Below, one piece after another: positions 24,131-35,518 of a DNA stretch of 64,000 nt (its first letter is position 1; each line of letters opens with the position of its first letter). The notes below the pieces were generated by a model that had not been told where the DNA came from, did no database searches, and worked only from the letters and a program-made list of their open reading frames with translations. The position numbers and the translations under genes were made by a program. Origin of the DNA: Rhizopus sp. PT2906 (lineage: Eukaryota > Mucoromycota > Mucoromycetes > Mucorales > Rhizopodaceae); assembly GCA_025529335.1 (NCBI GenBank), contig JAMYHX010000074.1:54180-118179 (forward strand). The letters run 5' to 3'.

Positions 24131-26372
24131 ATGTTGTCTTTAAAGTTACTGAATCAAACAAAGACTGCGGTCTTGAGAAACACAAGACCTGCTTTCACTA
24201 GTCTATTTCGATCTCAGTATCATACATTTCATGAAGATAATGCTTCAGTTTTACCCAACTTGGTTGAACCTGCCAGTGCTTCATTCAAGGTAAACCGTGG
24301 TGTCTTGCCTTATAATTTATACTTTACTAATGAATAAAAACCAGGAAAATGCTGAAAGAATGCAGCAATTGGTGGATGATTTGAATTTGAAAACTGAAAA
24401 AATAAAACTGGGTAAAGAAAAGATAGCTAAAACAAGATGTATGAAAATAATAGCAAATAGACTAACATGTGTATGTGTAAAAAAAAGGTGGAGGTGAAGC
24501 AGCACGTCAAAGGCATTTATCTCGAAAGAAGATGCTTCCCAGAGACAGGTAAGCTTTTGATTATAACGCACGATCAAGTATGACTGATATATATTATTAT
24601 CCCTTAGAATCAATCGTTTGATTGATCCAAAGTAAGACGTGAAATGGCATTGTATGTTTTATCAGTTATTAAAATAACCTTTCATTTAGCTCTCCTTTCC
24701 TTGAATTATCTGCGTTAGCTGGATATCAATTATACGATGAAGAAGTACCTGCAGGAGGTATTATCACTGGTATTGGCCGCGTCCATGGGTAAGTTTTATA
24801 TAGACGTGTAAAAAAATGCCACCGTGGGAAACTTACTGAATTTCAATGGGTAGAGTGGAGTGTATGATTGTAGCTAATGATCCAACGGTTAAGGTAAGAA
24901 AAAAAAGGAGGAAGAGTAGAAAGCCTTACTAATACTTACTGGTCTGTAGGGTGGTTCATATTATCCTATTACAGGTAATATAACATAACAAGGACTATGG
25001 ATTTATACTTACAACGATGGATATATACAGTAAAAAAGCACCTTCGCGCTCAAGAAATAGCTAAAGAAAACCATCTTCCATGCATATATCTTGGTAAGAA
25101 ATGACATTTCGTAAAAGTACTAGACTAACATGTATTCGTAGTCGATTCCGGTGGAGCCAATCTCCCTAGACAAGCTGATGTGTTCCCTGATCGTGAGCAC
25201 TTTGGTCGTATCTTTTATAACCAAGCCAATATGTCTTCTCAAGGAATTCCTCAAATCGCTGCTGTTATGGGCTCATGTACAGCAGGTGGTGCGTATGTCC
25301 CTGCCATGGCAGACGAAAGTATCATTGTCCGAAAGCAAGGTACTATCTTCTTGGCTGGTCCACCCTTAGTCAAAGCTGCTATTGGTGAAACGATCAGCCC
25401 TGAAGATTTGGGTGGCGCCGATCTTCACTGCAAGACGTCAGGTGTGACTGATCATTACGCTTTGGATGATGAACACGCACTTGTTTTGGCCCGCCGAGTG
25501 GTCAGCACGTTGAACAGAGTCAAGAAGCCTCAACTTGATTTGCGTGCTCCAGAAGAACCACTGTACTCACCTGATGAGATTGGTGGTATCGTAGGCGATA
25601 ATCTAAAGAAGCCTTTTGACAGCAAAAACATTATTGCTCGTCTTGTGGATGGAAGCAGATTTGCTGAATTCAAAGAGAATTATGGCACAACACTCGTTAC
25701 TGGCTTTGCTCACATCCATGGCTACCCTGTCGGTATCATTGCCAACAATGGTATCCTGTTCTCTGAATCAGCCTTGAAGGGCGCTCACTTTATTCAACTC
25801 TGCTCTCAAAGAGGTATCCCTCTGGTATTTCTTCAAAACATCACCGGTTTCATGGTAGGATCTACCGCTGAAGCTGGTGGTATTGCCAAGAACGGTGCCA
25901 AATTGGTCAATGCCGTCTCTTGTGCCAAAGTACCCAAGTTTACTGTTATCACTGGTGGCAGTTTTGGTGCTGGTAACTATGGTATGTGTGGTCGTGCATA
26001 TTCACCTCGATTCTTATGGATGTGGCCAGTAAGTTTTACATGATTGAATATACAGTCAGAGGCTTATTTAATCTATAGAATGCTCGTATTTCCGTCATGG
26101 GTGGTGAGCAAAGTGCCAACGTATTAGCACAAATCACAAGAGAAAGCAAGGCCAAGAAGGGAGAGACCTGGCCAGAAGAAGAGCAAGAAAAGTTTATGGC
26201 TCCTATCCGTGCCAAGTATGAAGCTGAAGGTCATCCTTACTATTCTAGTGCTCGTTTATGGGATGATGGCGTTATCAATCCTCGCGATACGAGAGATGTC
26301 CTTGGCTTAGCCTTGAGTGCATCCTTGAATGCACCTATCGAAAAGACTAACTTTGGTGTGTTTAGAATGTAA
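24131..26372 (+). CDS. MCC2: methylcrotonoyl-CoA carboxylase beta subunit, mitochondrial
   Basis: Carboxyltransferase half of the biotin enzyme that converts 3-methylcrotonyl-CoA to 3-methylglutaconyl-CoA in leucine breakdown, in the mitochondrial matrix. Ten exons: 24131-24289, 24345-24411, 24488-24548, 24608-24631, 24690-24788, 24854-24893, 24950-24974, 25031-25093, 25142-26028, 26079-26372; 572 residues. The first 35 residues are basic and Ser/Thr-rich without acidic residues, as expected of a matrix presequence. Landmarks are LGGGEAARQRHLSRKKMLPR, VDSGGANLPRQADVF, GSCTAGGAYVPAM, SPEDLGGADLHCKTSGV in the N-lobe and GGSFGAGNYGMCGRAY, ISVMGGEQSANVL in the C-lobe. Two exons are only 24 and 25 bases. 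It starts 151 bp after the ASE1 stop, same strand. Confidence 0.95.
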
Positions 26373-26484
26373 AATCTGTCTTTATAAATAAATAAAAAAA
26401 AAAATAGAATTTCTAATGTCTGTGTGTGTGTCTTTGACGCAGGGGGTGGTTTAATTATTTCTTTTTCTTTTTTATATATTCAAC

Positions 26485-26758
26485 ATGCCTTCTTCATGTA
26501 AAGAGATTAGACAAGAACTAGTCGAATGTATGCTCAAATCAAAATGTGTATTGAAAGGAAACACTATCAAGGAATGCTTTCAACCAGAACATAAAGACGA
26601 TGTTCCTGACGAATGCTTCAGTATTAAAAAGAGTTTTGCAGAATGTCGAAGAGGAATGGTAAAATAAGTATAAATTCATATAAAATAGACAACAAATAAT
26701 AACAAATCACAACTAGATTGATCCACGCATGCGCTTTAGAGGAAATAAGACACAATAA
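26485..26758 (+). CDS. PET191: cytochrome c oxidase assembly factor PET191/COA5
   Basis: Small twin-CX9C protein of the mitochondrial intermembrane space, needed for complex IV assembly. Two exons, 26485-26658 and 26717-26758, giving 71 residues. Without splicing the frame stops after GMVK; the spliced form adds IDPRMRFRGNKTQ, which is the conserved R-x-R-F-R-G-N ending of the family and supports the intron. Cysteines at 5/15 and 44/54 form the two C-x9-C pairs, with further cysteines at 21 and 31. No presequence, as expected for a Mia40 substrate. It follows MCC2 by 112 bp on the same strand and converges with BET3, whose stop is 67 bp away. Confidence 0.93.
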
Positions 26759-26825
26759 AAAAAACATCTCATTGCATATTCCACATACACACAATTCACA
26801 TCCATTTAATCAATAAAGTAGTATA

Positions 26826-27632
26826 CTAGTCTTCTCCTACAGGCACTTCTTCTTCCAAATAACGAACCAACTTGACACGCATCTCGGTTGTTTCGTCGCC
26901 ACGAAGTGTATCACTTATAAACTGTGCTTCTACTTGCATTTGTACCTATATTACTCTTAATTCCCCTTCCTCTTTTTTTCTAATAATACATTACCATTTC
27001 TAAAGCACCGCGTAAGACGCCACAGTAGATATTTGAATACCACAAACCGCCCTCAAGTGCTTCATCAGGTAATTCTACAAAATCTGTCAAGGGATTTTCC
27101 TCAAAGATGAGTGAGAATTCTTTATTGTCGCTAGACCAGTTACTGACAGTAGGTGTTATATTGAGAAACATTTTGAATCCAACCTATACAACTAGCCTAC
27201 ATCAGATCACGATGAAGGTAGCAAGACATGCATATATATACATACCTTTGATATTGCCTCTGCTGTATCTTTAAATTCTGAACAACGCGTGATGCCTGAA
27301 CGAGCTAAAAAGTCTTCAATCATGCGCTGTCCAATGTTGTATCCCCTTCATTGTTCCTGTTGGTCATTTGACTTTAGGCGTATAGTTATTCTAAACTTAC
27401 ATTTTCTCGAGTTGTTTATTGACTTCAGCATAGTCTTCAAAGTCTTTTACAAGCTGAACGACCATAGAACCGTATGTCAAGGTGAATAATTCAGCATTCT
27501 ATAACACATGAGTAAGTCTCTTCCCTTCAACTTTTGTATAATCTAAGCTTTGCTTACAATTTTATCAACTTTAGTCTTCCAGACTTCTTCTCCCAAGGCT
27601 TTATATTGTTTAACTGCAGGTGAAGATGACAT
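26826..27632 (-). CDS. BET3: TRAPP complex subunit BET3 (TRAPPC3)
   Basis: Core subunit of the TRAPP complexes, which act as guanine-nucleotide exchange factors for the Rab Ypt1 in ER-to-Golgi and Golgi traffic. Five exons: 27632-27558, 27498-27401, 27345-27246, 27183-26995, 26945-26826; 193 residues, the family's usual length. Hallmarks are AELFTLTYGSMVVQLVKD, VNKQLEKMGYNIG, RMIEDFLARSG, VGFKMFLNITPTV, FSLIFEENPLTDFVELP and GLWYSNIYCGVLRGALEMV. The cysteine in the RC segment (GITRCSEF) is at the position that is palmitoylated in homologues. The ATG at 27632 lies just after an A/G-rich leader; the next gene upstream on this strand stops 77 bp away. Confidence 0.95.
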
Positions 27633-27708
27633 TTATATTTAAAGAAAAAGAGAGAGAAAAAAGGAGATATATATGTGTGTGTTTATTGGCAAGTAACTCC
27701 GAAAAAGC

Positions 27709-28851
27709 TCAAATAAAGCCTATGACTTGACCATAGGCATTTGACATCGCATTCACACCCCATTCGGCATTATAAGCTGTTTCTACTTTCTTATCCATCT
27801 CCTCTTGTTCTTTCTTTTCCTTCCAAAAGGCCACTTGCGAAAGCACGTGACCCTTGATGATCTTAGTGTAAAACCAAGTAAAGATCATCATAAAAAATGT
27901 TGTCAATCCAAAGAGGATATACCCATAGATCTGAGCCTTGGTCAGACTTGAGCTTGTGAGGACAATGATGATCTTGACAATAGAAGAAAGGATGAGAAGA
28001 AAACCCCAGGTGAAGGTCATGTAACGCATGTCCTGACGAAACTTTGCCATGTGGGTGTAAAGATAGTCCAGCTTCTTTTGACCACTTTGATTCGTTAAAC
28101 GATGGATATCTTGTTTTTTAAGATCTTCATCTACTTCAGCACGCGGCATGATTTGGTTGGCAATCTGGTATACAAGCGGCTTTAGCTCAAATGAGCCTAT
28201 CTTGATAGGTATCACGCTGATGATACAAGCTGTGCCTAGAGTGAAAGGGACAATAGATTCACAAATGGCAGACACCTTTTCATCGGGTTGTGCAATTGAC
28301 TATATAAAGAACGTTGAGATTAAAAAGACTACAACAAAGTTGTGTGTATTACCAGAATTCCTGAAATAAGGAAACTGATACCAGCCACACAGCCAAGTGG
28401 GTCAAATGAATGGTCCTTTATCATGCGTCTGTTGGATAACAATAAGCATTAGAATACATGATCAATAAATCACTTACATGATGACAATGGCAAGCGGAGG
28501 CGCAGAGGCAATGACCATGGCAAGGACTTGACCTGTATATGGTTTGAGTACATTATAGAGTAACACTGGTAATCCGACACTCCAGAGAATAGCCAAAATA
28601 AAATTTAAAATGGGACGACCTCTCATGAAACTAAAGCTAAAAATATCTTGTAAGGTGCCCAAGTCCATTGGCTGTTCCTCGTCTTGTTGTTTGGGTGCAT
28701 GCTTGTATTCTACTATTTCTTCTTCTTCTTCTTCTCTTACTTTTGCTATTGAAGTGCTTGTTTGCTTCTGTAGTAAGAATGCTCTCGAGTCTCGGCTTGT
28801 GTTGTGGTTGATATCTTGTTCTTTCTCTTTTGCTCCAAATGGCCACCTCAT
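27709..28851 (-). CDS. multi-pass membrane protein of unknown function
   Basis: Three exons, 28851-28478, 28428-28353 and 28299-27709; 346 residues. The N-terminal 90 residues are polar and acidic with a run of glutamates (REEEEEEIVEY) and lie presumably in the cytosol. About six hydrophobic segments follow: FILAILWSVGLPVLLYNVL, VLAMVIASAPPLAIVI, VAGISFLISGIL, FTLGTACIISVIPI, FTWGFLLILSSIVKIIIVL and IYGYILFGLTTFFMMIFTW. The layout recalls the bacterial VC0807-type integral membrane proteins that also occur in fungi; this is a weak, memory-based comparison. An in-frame upstream ATG at 28944 would add a hydrophobic 31-residue extension encoded by a T-rich tract; I consider it leader sequence. 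Confidence 0.75.
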
Positions 28852-29096
28852 TTCAATGGAATGAAGGTAGAAAAAAAAAAAACTAGTTATTAAACAATGG
28901 AACAGGCTGAAAATAAACATGACGGAAATAATGTTCTTCCGCATAAATTCATTATCTTCATGGGCTTAAAAAGATTGGTCCCTGGCCCTCGAGAAGTTTA
29001 CAAGTGATACGAGCGTTTATTTTTTTTTAGAAAGTGTGTGAATATCAAAAGCGTCAAGAAGGGGAATATGTACACAAATGGGGGTATCGATGTTAT

Positions 29097-29495
29097 TTAC
29101 AACAAGTGAAAAGATGAAAAGTAAGCATTGCCTGATTTCTTTTTAAACGACAAGGAAAGATCAAACTTGGGAGGAGAAGAGAATTGAGTAGATGAGGATG
29201 CGCTTAGAGCAGGTGACGTAGATGGTGAAGAATAAGTTGAGGTAGAAGATAATGATATTGTTGTTGTTGATGAAGTTGTAGATGACTTTCTAGGAAAATC
29301 GATGAATTCCGGATATGTGTAACCTAATAATGGATGGTTGCGAAGAGCATCAGCACGTAAACATTGTTCACTGCAGTAAAGTGATTCCTATAAACAAATA
29401 TATGAGTTTAGGCCCTTGAGTGTTGTTTATTGTATATTTACCGAAAAGGGACTAACTGCTTTATCACAAAATGTGCACCAGTTAAGATCTGCCAT
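29097..29495 (-). CDS. Ecl1-family life-span regulatory factor
   Basis: Two exons, 29495-29442 and 29387-29097; 114 residues. The N-terminus reads MADLNWCTFCDKAVSPFS then ESLYCSEQCLRADAL: a C-x2-C...C-x3-C zinc-binding pair, the hallmark of the fungal Ecl1 proteins (PF12855, life-span regulatory factor), whose fission-yeast members extend chronological lifespan and respond to nutrient and zinc status. The rest is a Ser/Thr-rich disordered tail (STSTYSSPSTSPALS) ending in a basic patch KKKSGNAYF. The intron splits the two cysteine pairs. The gene is too finely split to appear as one long frame. Confidence 0.75.
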
Positions 29496-30103
29496 AGTTA
29501 TTAAAGAAAATCATTTAACAAAGAAGAGAGAAATGGAAAGAAATATAAAAAAAAGGAGTCCTTAAATACACTTCCATACTTGGTCACACACATACACACT
29601 CACAGAAATACAGGCACACGGACTCACTTATCTTTTTACTCACACAATGACAAAAAAAGGAAAAACGTGTCTGTTATCAAATTCGTCATTGAAAGATTAA
29701 ATGATACACTCCCTTACCATAAATAGATATCGTATCCAATCAGAGTTCATGCTGTATATTGCTTGGAATTCATAGAGAGAGAAAGAGCATGCTCAACCCA
29801 CTTGATCAGCCCTTTTCATGGCTTCATTGCTCATTGAGAATAACTGCAGCATCAAAAGAGAATCTTGTGTGCAAACACACAAGACTCACAAGTCGAGTGT
29901 ATCGGTAAAAGCATAAACTTTAAATTTTTCTCTGTTCTTTGTCTGATTTGGGGCACCTACGCTCCAGAATGTTGCATGGTACATGAAGCATGATTTCCAT
30001 CTTTGCTCTCTTTTTCTGTAGGTGATGATGACCAACTGATGATGCGAGCTTTGTGTATATATATCAACTTTATTTCTAAAACATAAACAACGAATCTTAT
30101 CAG
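29496..30103. other. intergenic stretch, no gene seen
   Basis: Upstream region of the Ecl1-family gene, with CA-rich sequence (acacacatacacac near 29585) and no open frame of note. Confidence 0.5.
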
Positions 30104-30634
30104 CCTATTCAACATGTGCTGGCATATCAAGCAAAGGTAAACCGCGTTGGGTTTAGTCCCAGTAATGAATAGGATTCTAGTAATTGAATGTCACCTGACA
30201 AAGGTATAGATCATAATCATCAGCTACAGACATAATAGCATCAACAAGACAATAATAACATGTTCCCTTTCTTCTTTTCCCCTTTAGACCTCTGCACTGT
30301 GGGATTTACGTAATTTAGTTCCCAAATTACACGTATTGAACGGGCATGAATAAGAGGGTGATACAGCTATTATGGTCACCTCATCACGAGACTATCTTGG
30401 GGTACAGCCAGCAATGATAGACGTGTCTGCGTTTAGAGGGATTTAGCCAAGATTGGACATGGTGATGAATTACTGGTAACTATAGATACCTTTCATCTTT
30501 CTCACCATTTTTTTTTTCTTTCTCAGTTTGTACACAATGGACATACCAATGAGGTATCAGATTTCAGTTGGAACCCTGCAGAGCCCTGGATGATAGTAAA
30601 TTGTGGTAAAGATAACGTCTTACAAACATGGTAA
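30104..30634 (+). pseudogene. RbAp48/MSI1/HAT2-like WD40 pseudogene fragment
   Basis: Translated pieces match the C-terminal WD repeats of the histone-binding RbAp48/MSI1 family in order: YQAKVNRVGFSPSNE (30118-30162), then after a GT...AG intron-like gap (about 30211-30290) SALWDLRNLVPKLHVLNGHE, then in a shifted frame SNDRRVCV followed by a stop where tryptophan is expected, then RDLAKIGHGDELL, a second intron-like gap, and FVHNGHTNEVSDFSWNPAEP with WMIVNCGKDNVLQTW and a stop. At least three in-frame stops and a frame change show it is dead. The retained introns mean it came by DNA duplication, not from a reverse-transcribed mRNA. The N-terminal half is missing. Confidence 0.7.
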
Positions 30635-32829
30635 ATGGTAAACTAATAATAAACCAATCGTATCAGAGTGCATTATCTCACTGCTTACAATTATCCATAG
30701 TCAGCCTGATTGATAAGGAGAGAAAGAGAGTAGGCAAGAAAGGAGAAGATACAGTTCAACCAATCATGTGCGAAAATTTTTATTTCTTTCTTTGGACACT
30801 GATACAAAAATTATTGGCTGGTCTCAAAAATAAAAATTTAGCTCATGCACAAAATTTAGCCCAGCTATTCGACTAAATCGATTGGGGAAAGAGAGGGGGA
30901 AACATTATTGAGCTCCTTATCTATAATGATAGCATTAAAGTATTAACCACTGGTCGAAATTAATTTAATGCTTTTAACAACATTCAAACAACCTAAACTG
31001 TATCTTAAATATTAAGAATTGACCCTATTGACACTTCATCTTTATCACTTCATCTTTTTTTCAGGTACAAAATATTTCAGACACAGTCAGAATGACAAAC
31101 GATAGGGGGTTTATTTGTTTGTTTCTAAAGATTACATTGGCCAATAGGAATACAATTTGAAATAGATAGCAAGCATGCTTTTGATTGGTTTATATACAGA
31201 GAGAGTGTGAGATAAAAGTTTTTCCAAAGGAATTGATTTATTAGGGAGACACATTCCATGAACAAATTTAGACATGGATATTGTAAAAAATAGCCGTGAG
31301 AATATCAATGTTTTATTTACATCTCCTTCTTCAAACAACGGATTCTTTCTTTTGTGAGTGTATTAAAAGTGTGTAGCTTACAAACCAATGTCTTCAGTCA
31401 GTGGTGCGGTTGTGGCTGAGTTGAGGCACATTGGCAAGAGAAAATGATCAATGTATAAGGGCAAAGTAGACATAAAGTTATCTTGTCTATATATATATAT
31501 ATATGCATTAAGATCAGCCTTATTGACATAGATGGGGCATCACTTCCTATGTAAATAGAATTCGTTGCTCGATCGTAGCCATGTCTCTGTAAAGAGTAGG
31601 ACTGGAGAATTGTGTATAGATGAAAAAAACCGACTGGGGAAATTGCTTACTTAGATCTGCGGTGTTAAGAAGAGTGATGCATTGTATTAATCTGTGGTGT
31701 AACTCGGATGTTGCTTTATTTCCTGAGGTACGGAATAAAAAGGTGGCTGTCTTTGATTACATTGGTTGACTCGAGAGGACCTTGAAGATATTATCGATGC
31801 AGCCTTCTTTGGTAATGCAGCGTACGACAGCCAAGTAGACTGGTACAGATATAGTTTGGGGTTTGGGAAGAGCTTTATTGCTGTTGCTTTTTTTATTGCT
31901 CTTCTGAACGCAGGTAGGTTCGTCCTGGTAAATAAATGCAGGCTCATTCTCAAGTGAAGTGATCTCTTACTCTAATTCCAAACTAATGGTTTTGATAAAG
32001 TTAAGATATATAAGGAGACCATATCTATTTTAGGATGATAGATATCCGAGATGCGGCCATTATTTGTATGCATACACCTCAGGCACTAATGAATCTGCCC
32101 TGTGGAGAAATGAGGGCGAGCTGGAAGCTAAACACACTTAGGCTCTTGGTTGGGAGCTCTGGGAGAGAACAAATGAGCAACAACAAGTTACTACTTTCTT
32201 GAACGGGAAAATCGGATGATTCCCATGTAGTGGTCCTTGATAATATATAGACCCCTAATGGGCTTGTTGATACCTGAGAACGTGAATTCTCAAAGTCATA
32301 GACTAAATGCAGGCAATGAGGCTATTGGCACCGGTAGTTTATCCGTTAATTTTCATTTATTTTATTTATTGAGATCTTATTCCATGTAGATAATACCAAA
32401 CATGATCAAAACCGAGTTTGTCATTTGATATTAATTTCGCAACAGACAGTATCAAAAGTTACATCGAGAGATTAAAAGTCTGAAGCAAATAATGGAAGAA
32501 ACGATATCTGAAGCTAAACTTTAAACTAGCCAAAAGGAATATACATACTGCGTCTTTTGATCAATCAGTAAAGTGATTAATTCATACAAGCCCAGTATTC
32601 AGGTTTTGTATGACATGGTGATAATATGGTCAACTTAAGGGTTTCGAAAGCCCTGTTGTTGAACACGTTTTGGGATTGACCTAAACACAAATTGTATAAA
32701 TAGTTATTTTCTCTCTCTCTCTTTTTTTTTTTTTCATTGTGTTCATCAGCCGATGAGTGGCTGTTTTTCACTTGAAATGGTATGAATAACAAATATCTTA
32801 TAGATCAACAAGAATTCTAGGACAAGGTC
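30635..32829. other. decayed or intergenic region, no supported gene
   Basis: Mostly AT-rich. One frame at 31766-31957 (plus, contains DLEDIIDAAFFGNAAYDSQV and a hydrophobic stretch) ends in a GTAGGT that could be a splice donor, so it may be an exon remnant, but no ATG begins it and I recognise no family. A TA repeat lies at 31486-31505. The minus frames 31132-31338 and 31687-31953 have no recognisable domain. Confidence 0.4.
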
Positions 32830-34058
32830 ATGGCTGCACTATCTCAAAAGGATACACATGAAGGCAACTCAAAAACAGCCGTAAATCAAAACATCGTTGG
32901 TGCTGAGCGGGAGTTTCATAGTGAGGAAACCTCCACATACTGGCTGCCCAAAGATGATGAAGAACAAAAGAGACTAACAGGGATATGAAGGAAATATGTA
33001 TACAATAGGCTTAACTAAAGAGCATGTTATAGCAACATTTTGCCTTTAAGGAACTATACGAGGGGTAGAAGCTTCAACATGATATAGATATTCATAGATA
33101 TTAACCTATCTTTTTCTAAGGAACATTTTACCTAGCGTAAGAAAAACTTTGGATTTTCAAAAAGGAATCTTCATTCTTGATGTAGGCTGTGGTTCTGGTG
33201 CATGAGTTATGGTAAGCGGCAACTCATGAGCATATATATATTTGTTCATGCTCTGTAGGGCATGATAACCGAATATCCCAACTACACTTATCATGGTTGT
33301 GATATTGTCAATGAAATAAACAAATAGCTCTCATTGAAGCAGTTCATTTTTAACTATGGGAACATAACAAAGAGGCTTCCATATGAAGATAACACATTTG
33401 ACTTTGTTCATATGAGGTTCTTTGTTCTTGCTCTTGAAGAAGAACATGAATGGCCAGCAGCTGTAAGCGGTAAGCGAAGTGATACGTGTTACTAAGCCAG
33501 GAGGTATGATACAAATAGTAGACTGCGACTTCCAGATATAAAAGTATACCCATTGACTTACAGATATCCTAATCATTGTTTGCTCGCTTTTAGCTACCAA
33601 AGGATCATTCCTTTATGTCTTACAAGGTCACAAAAGCTAGTAAGTTTTTACTACACATGTTGGTTTTAACATGCTCTTCTAATACTTGTATAGTACACAC
33701 TGCCTGCATTTCAAGAGGACAGAATCCAAACAAAGGTGCTGAATTGGAAAAGATGATTTCCAAGCACGATAGCGTAAAGATTGTCCAAGCTGATTATTGA
33801 ACCTGTGATATGAGCAAGTAGTCTATCCAACATCAGAGGCAATTTTAATAAGGCGATATAGGTTCCGGTGCCTCTATTGCAAAAAAATTTATTTGGAATC
33901 ACCTGGAAGGATTAAAGAGTATACGGCCTATCGTTGGACCGATATTGGGAATAAAAACAAAAGAAGACCTGGTGAACTATTTAACAGAATACAAGCATAG
34001 CCTGGAAACAGAGTCATGCCTATTCTCTTTGAACTCTGTTGCTGCTCAAAAGCTTTAA
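32830..34058 (+). pseudogene. SAM-dependent methyltransferase pseudogene
   Basis: The pieces follow the class I methyltransferase order with introns still in place: an N-terminal stretch from the ATG at 32830 (TYWLPKDDEEQKRL), QHFAFKELYEG near 33035, motif I FILDVGCGSGA (33172-33204) followed by TGA where tryptophan is usual, YTYHGCDIVNEI with a TAG soon after, LPYEDNTFDFVHMRFFVLAL, and VTKPGGMIQIVD. Between the last two a 7-base tandem duplication (gtaagcg twice, near 33467-33482) shifts the frame. The C-terminal region resumes in pieces up to about 34058. The first intron's donor appears mutated (GGATATG). Several lesions make it a pseudogene; the parent's substrate cannot be named. Confidence 0.65.
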
Positions 34059-34181
34059 TCGATAGTTTATTCAATAAAAAAATTACTAGTCTTCATTGAT
34101 TGCTACTTTTGTAAAAGACTTGTATGCATTGAAGAATGGGAATAAATGTAATGTTTATTTACAGCTTAAAAAAATAATAAT

Positions 34182-35518
34182 TTAGATGTACACCACTGCT
34201 GGCGCATTTGTTGTTCTGACGCTGAGTGTTTTGTTTGGTTTGTCGTCCATATGCAGACATTTGCCATCTTTCTTGTAATGTTCATCCTTTTCCAAAATTA
34301 GACGAGAGCTCCCGTATATTGGGGTAATATTGGCAGAAGAATTGGAGCTAGAGGCTATATAGAATCGACCAGAAAACGTCTTTGGCAAGTATACAGTTAC
34401 AGGAGCATTCGTACTTTCAATACGGATTTCCGCATCTTTAAGAATACCAATCACATGTATCACGATGGGCGCATTTGTTGTCTTTACTACCAACTCCTTT
34501 GACACTAAGATCTGTGTGAGCGTTATCGGTGCGTTCTTGGTTCTAATATCTACCCTGTCTGCTTGAATAGGGACACTGATGTTGATAGGAACATTTTGCA
34601 TATTAATTTGAAGCTCGCGGGCTGTCAATTGGCGTTGAATATATAATGTGCCATTAGTAGATTTAATATCTATATATTTCCTAGAGGAAATAGAGCCATT
34701 AACAACAATGGATCCATTATTTGTTTCGAGTGAAATGGAGTCTTTAGCTTCGAGTGACCCATTTACTGTCAGAATGCCATTAGAAGTTTTTAGTCTACAC
34801 TCATCGCCTGACCAATCGCCATCATGAGTCAGCGGACCATGCGAGTGTTTCATCTCTAATTTTCGGACATTATTGCTGTTACCACTACGACTGCCACAGC
34901 TGCTTCCACTACTACTACTATTACTTTTACTACAACTGCCAAGAATAGGTGTATGTTGCCAAGGATGGTGCCCAAGGTTAGGTGATGCTGAGCTAGAACC
35001 ACATTGTGAGTAAGGTCGAGGTTTGAAGCCTGAAAAAGCAGAGGCAAGATGTTCGAATTGCTGGGCCATTCTTTCACGCTCTTCTCTCCTTTGCTCTTTG
35101 CGTGTGGCTCGTCTTCGTACTCTTTCTTCTTTTTTATCAAAAGTTTCGCTCATAATATCATCCACCATATTCAAAGCCATCTTTGTTGCTTCTGCAGCTG
35201 TAGCTGATAACGTACTAATGGTTGTTCTACTGGCTGGTGCTACGTTGTTGACTATCTCAAATACGCTGCCTAGTGGGCCTTGGAAACTTCTTCTCTGATA
35301 AACTGGCTCTTTTCTTTTTTCGTGCATAGTCTCATCATAGTCTGGGGGAGAGGAAGCTGGAGGTGGAGGAGGTGCTGATGAAGAGGATGGTTGATTAGGA
35401 TGTGGTGTATATGGAGGTGGATTATCACTGCTAAAAATCAGTATGTTGGTCATGTAGAGATTTATTGCTATTACCTTGGAAGCTCTTCGTCTATTTGATT
35501 TTTGTCGTTTACTCTCAT
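34182..35518 (-). CDS. protein with DUF4097-like beta-strand repeats, function unknown
   Basis: Two exons, 35518-35475 and 35430-34182; 430 residues. The short first exon (MRVNDKNQIDEELP) was chosen because it gives a clean start and a GT-AG intron, whereas the longer open frame begins inside intron and leader sequence. Residues 15-45 are proline-rich (NPPPYTPHPN, PPDYDE), residues 90-150 are basic and helical (RRRATRKEQRREERERMAQQ), then a Ser-rich stretch. From about residue 200 a series of 20-30 residue beta units repeats N-G or N-A-P turns: SNGILTVNG, NNGSIVVNG, STNGTLYI, KNAPITL, TNAPIVIHV, STNAPVTVYL, TNAPAVVYI. This is the pattern of DUF4097-type right-handed beta-helix domains. No signal peptide is evident; PPPY could bind WW domains. 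Confidence 0.75.

Noticed and set aside
28851..28944. Upstream start adding a hydrophobic N-terminus to the membrane protein
   Set aside because: The extra stretch comes from a T-rich leader and would precede a polar, cytosol-like N-terminus; a start at 28851 is simpler.
31486..31505. TA dinucleotide repeat as a possible regulatory element
   Set aside because: Simple repeat in a gene-poor stretch, nothing ties it to a gene.
34856..35298. Frames on both strands within the beta-repeat protein gene
   Set aside because: They derive from its Ser-rich and basic codon runs; no independent evidence.
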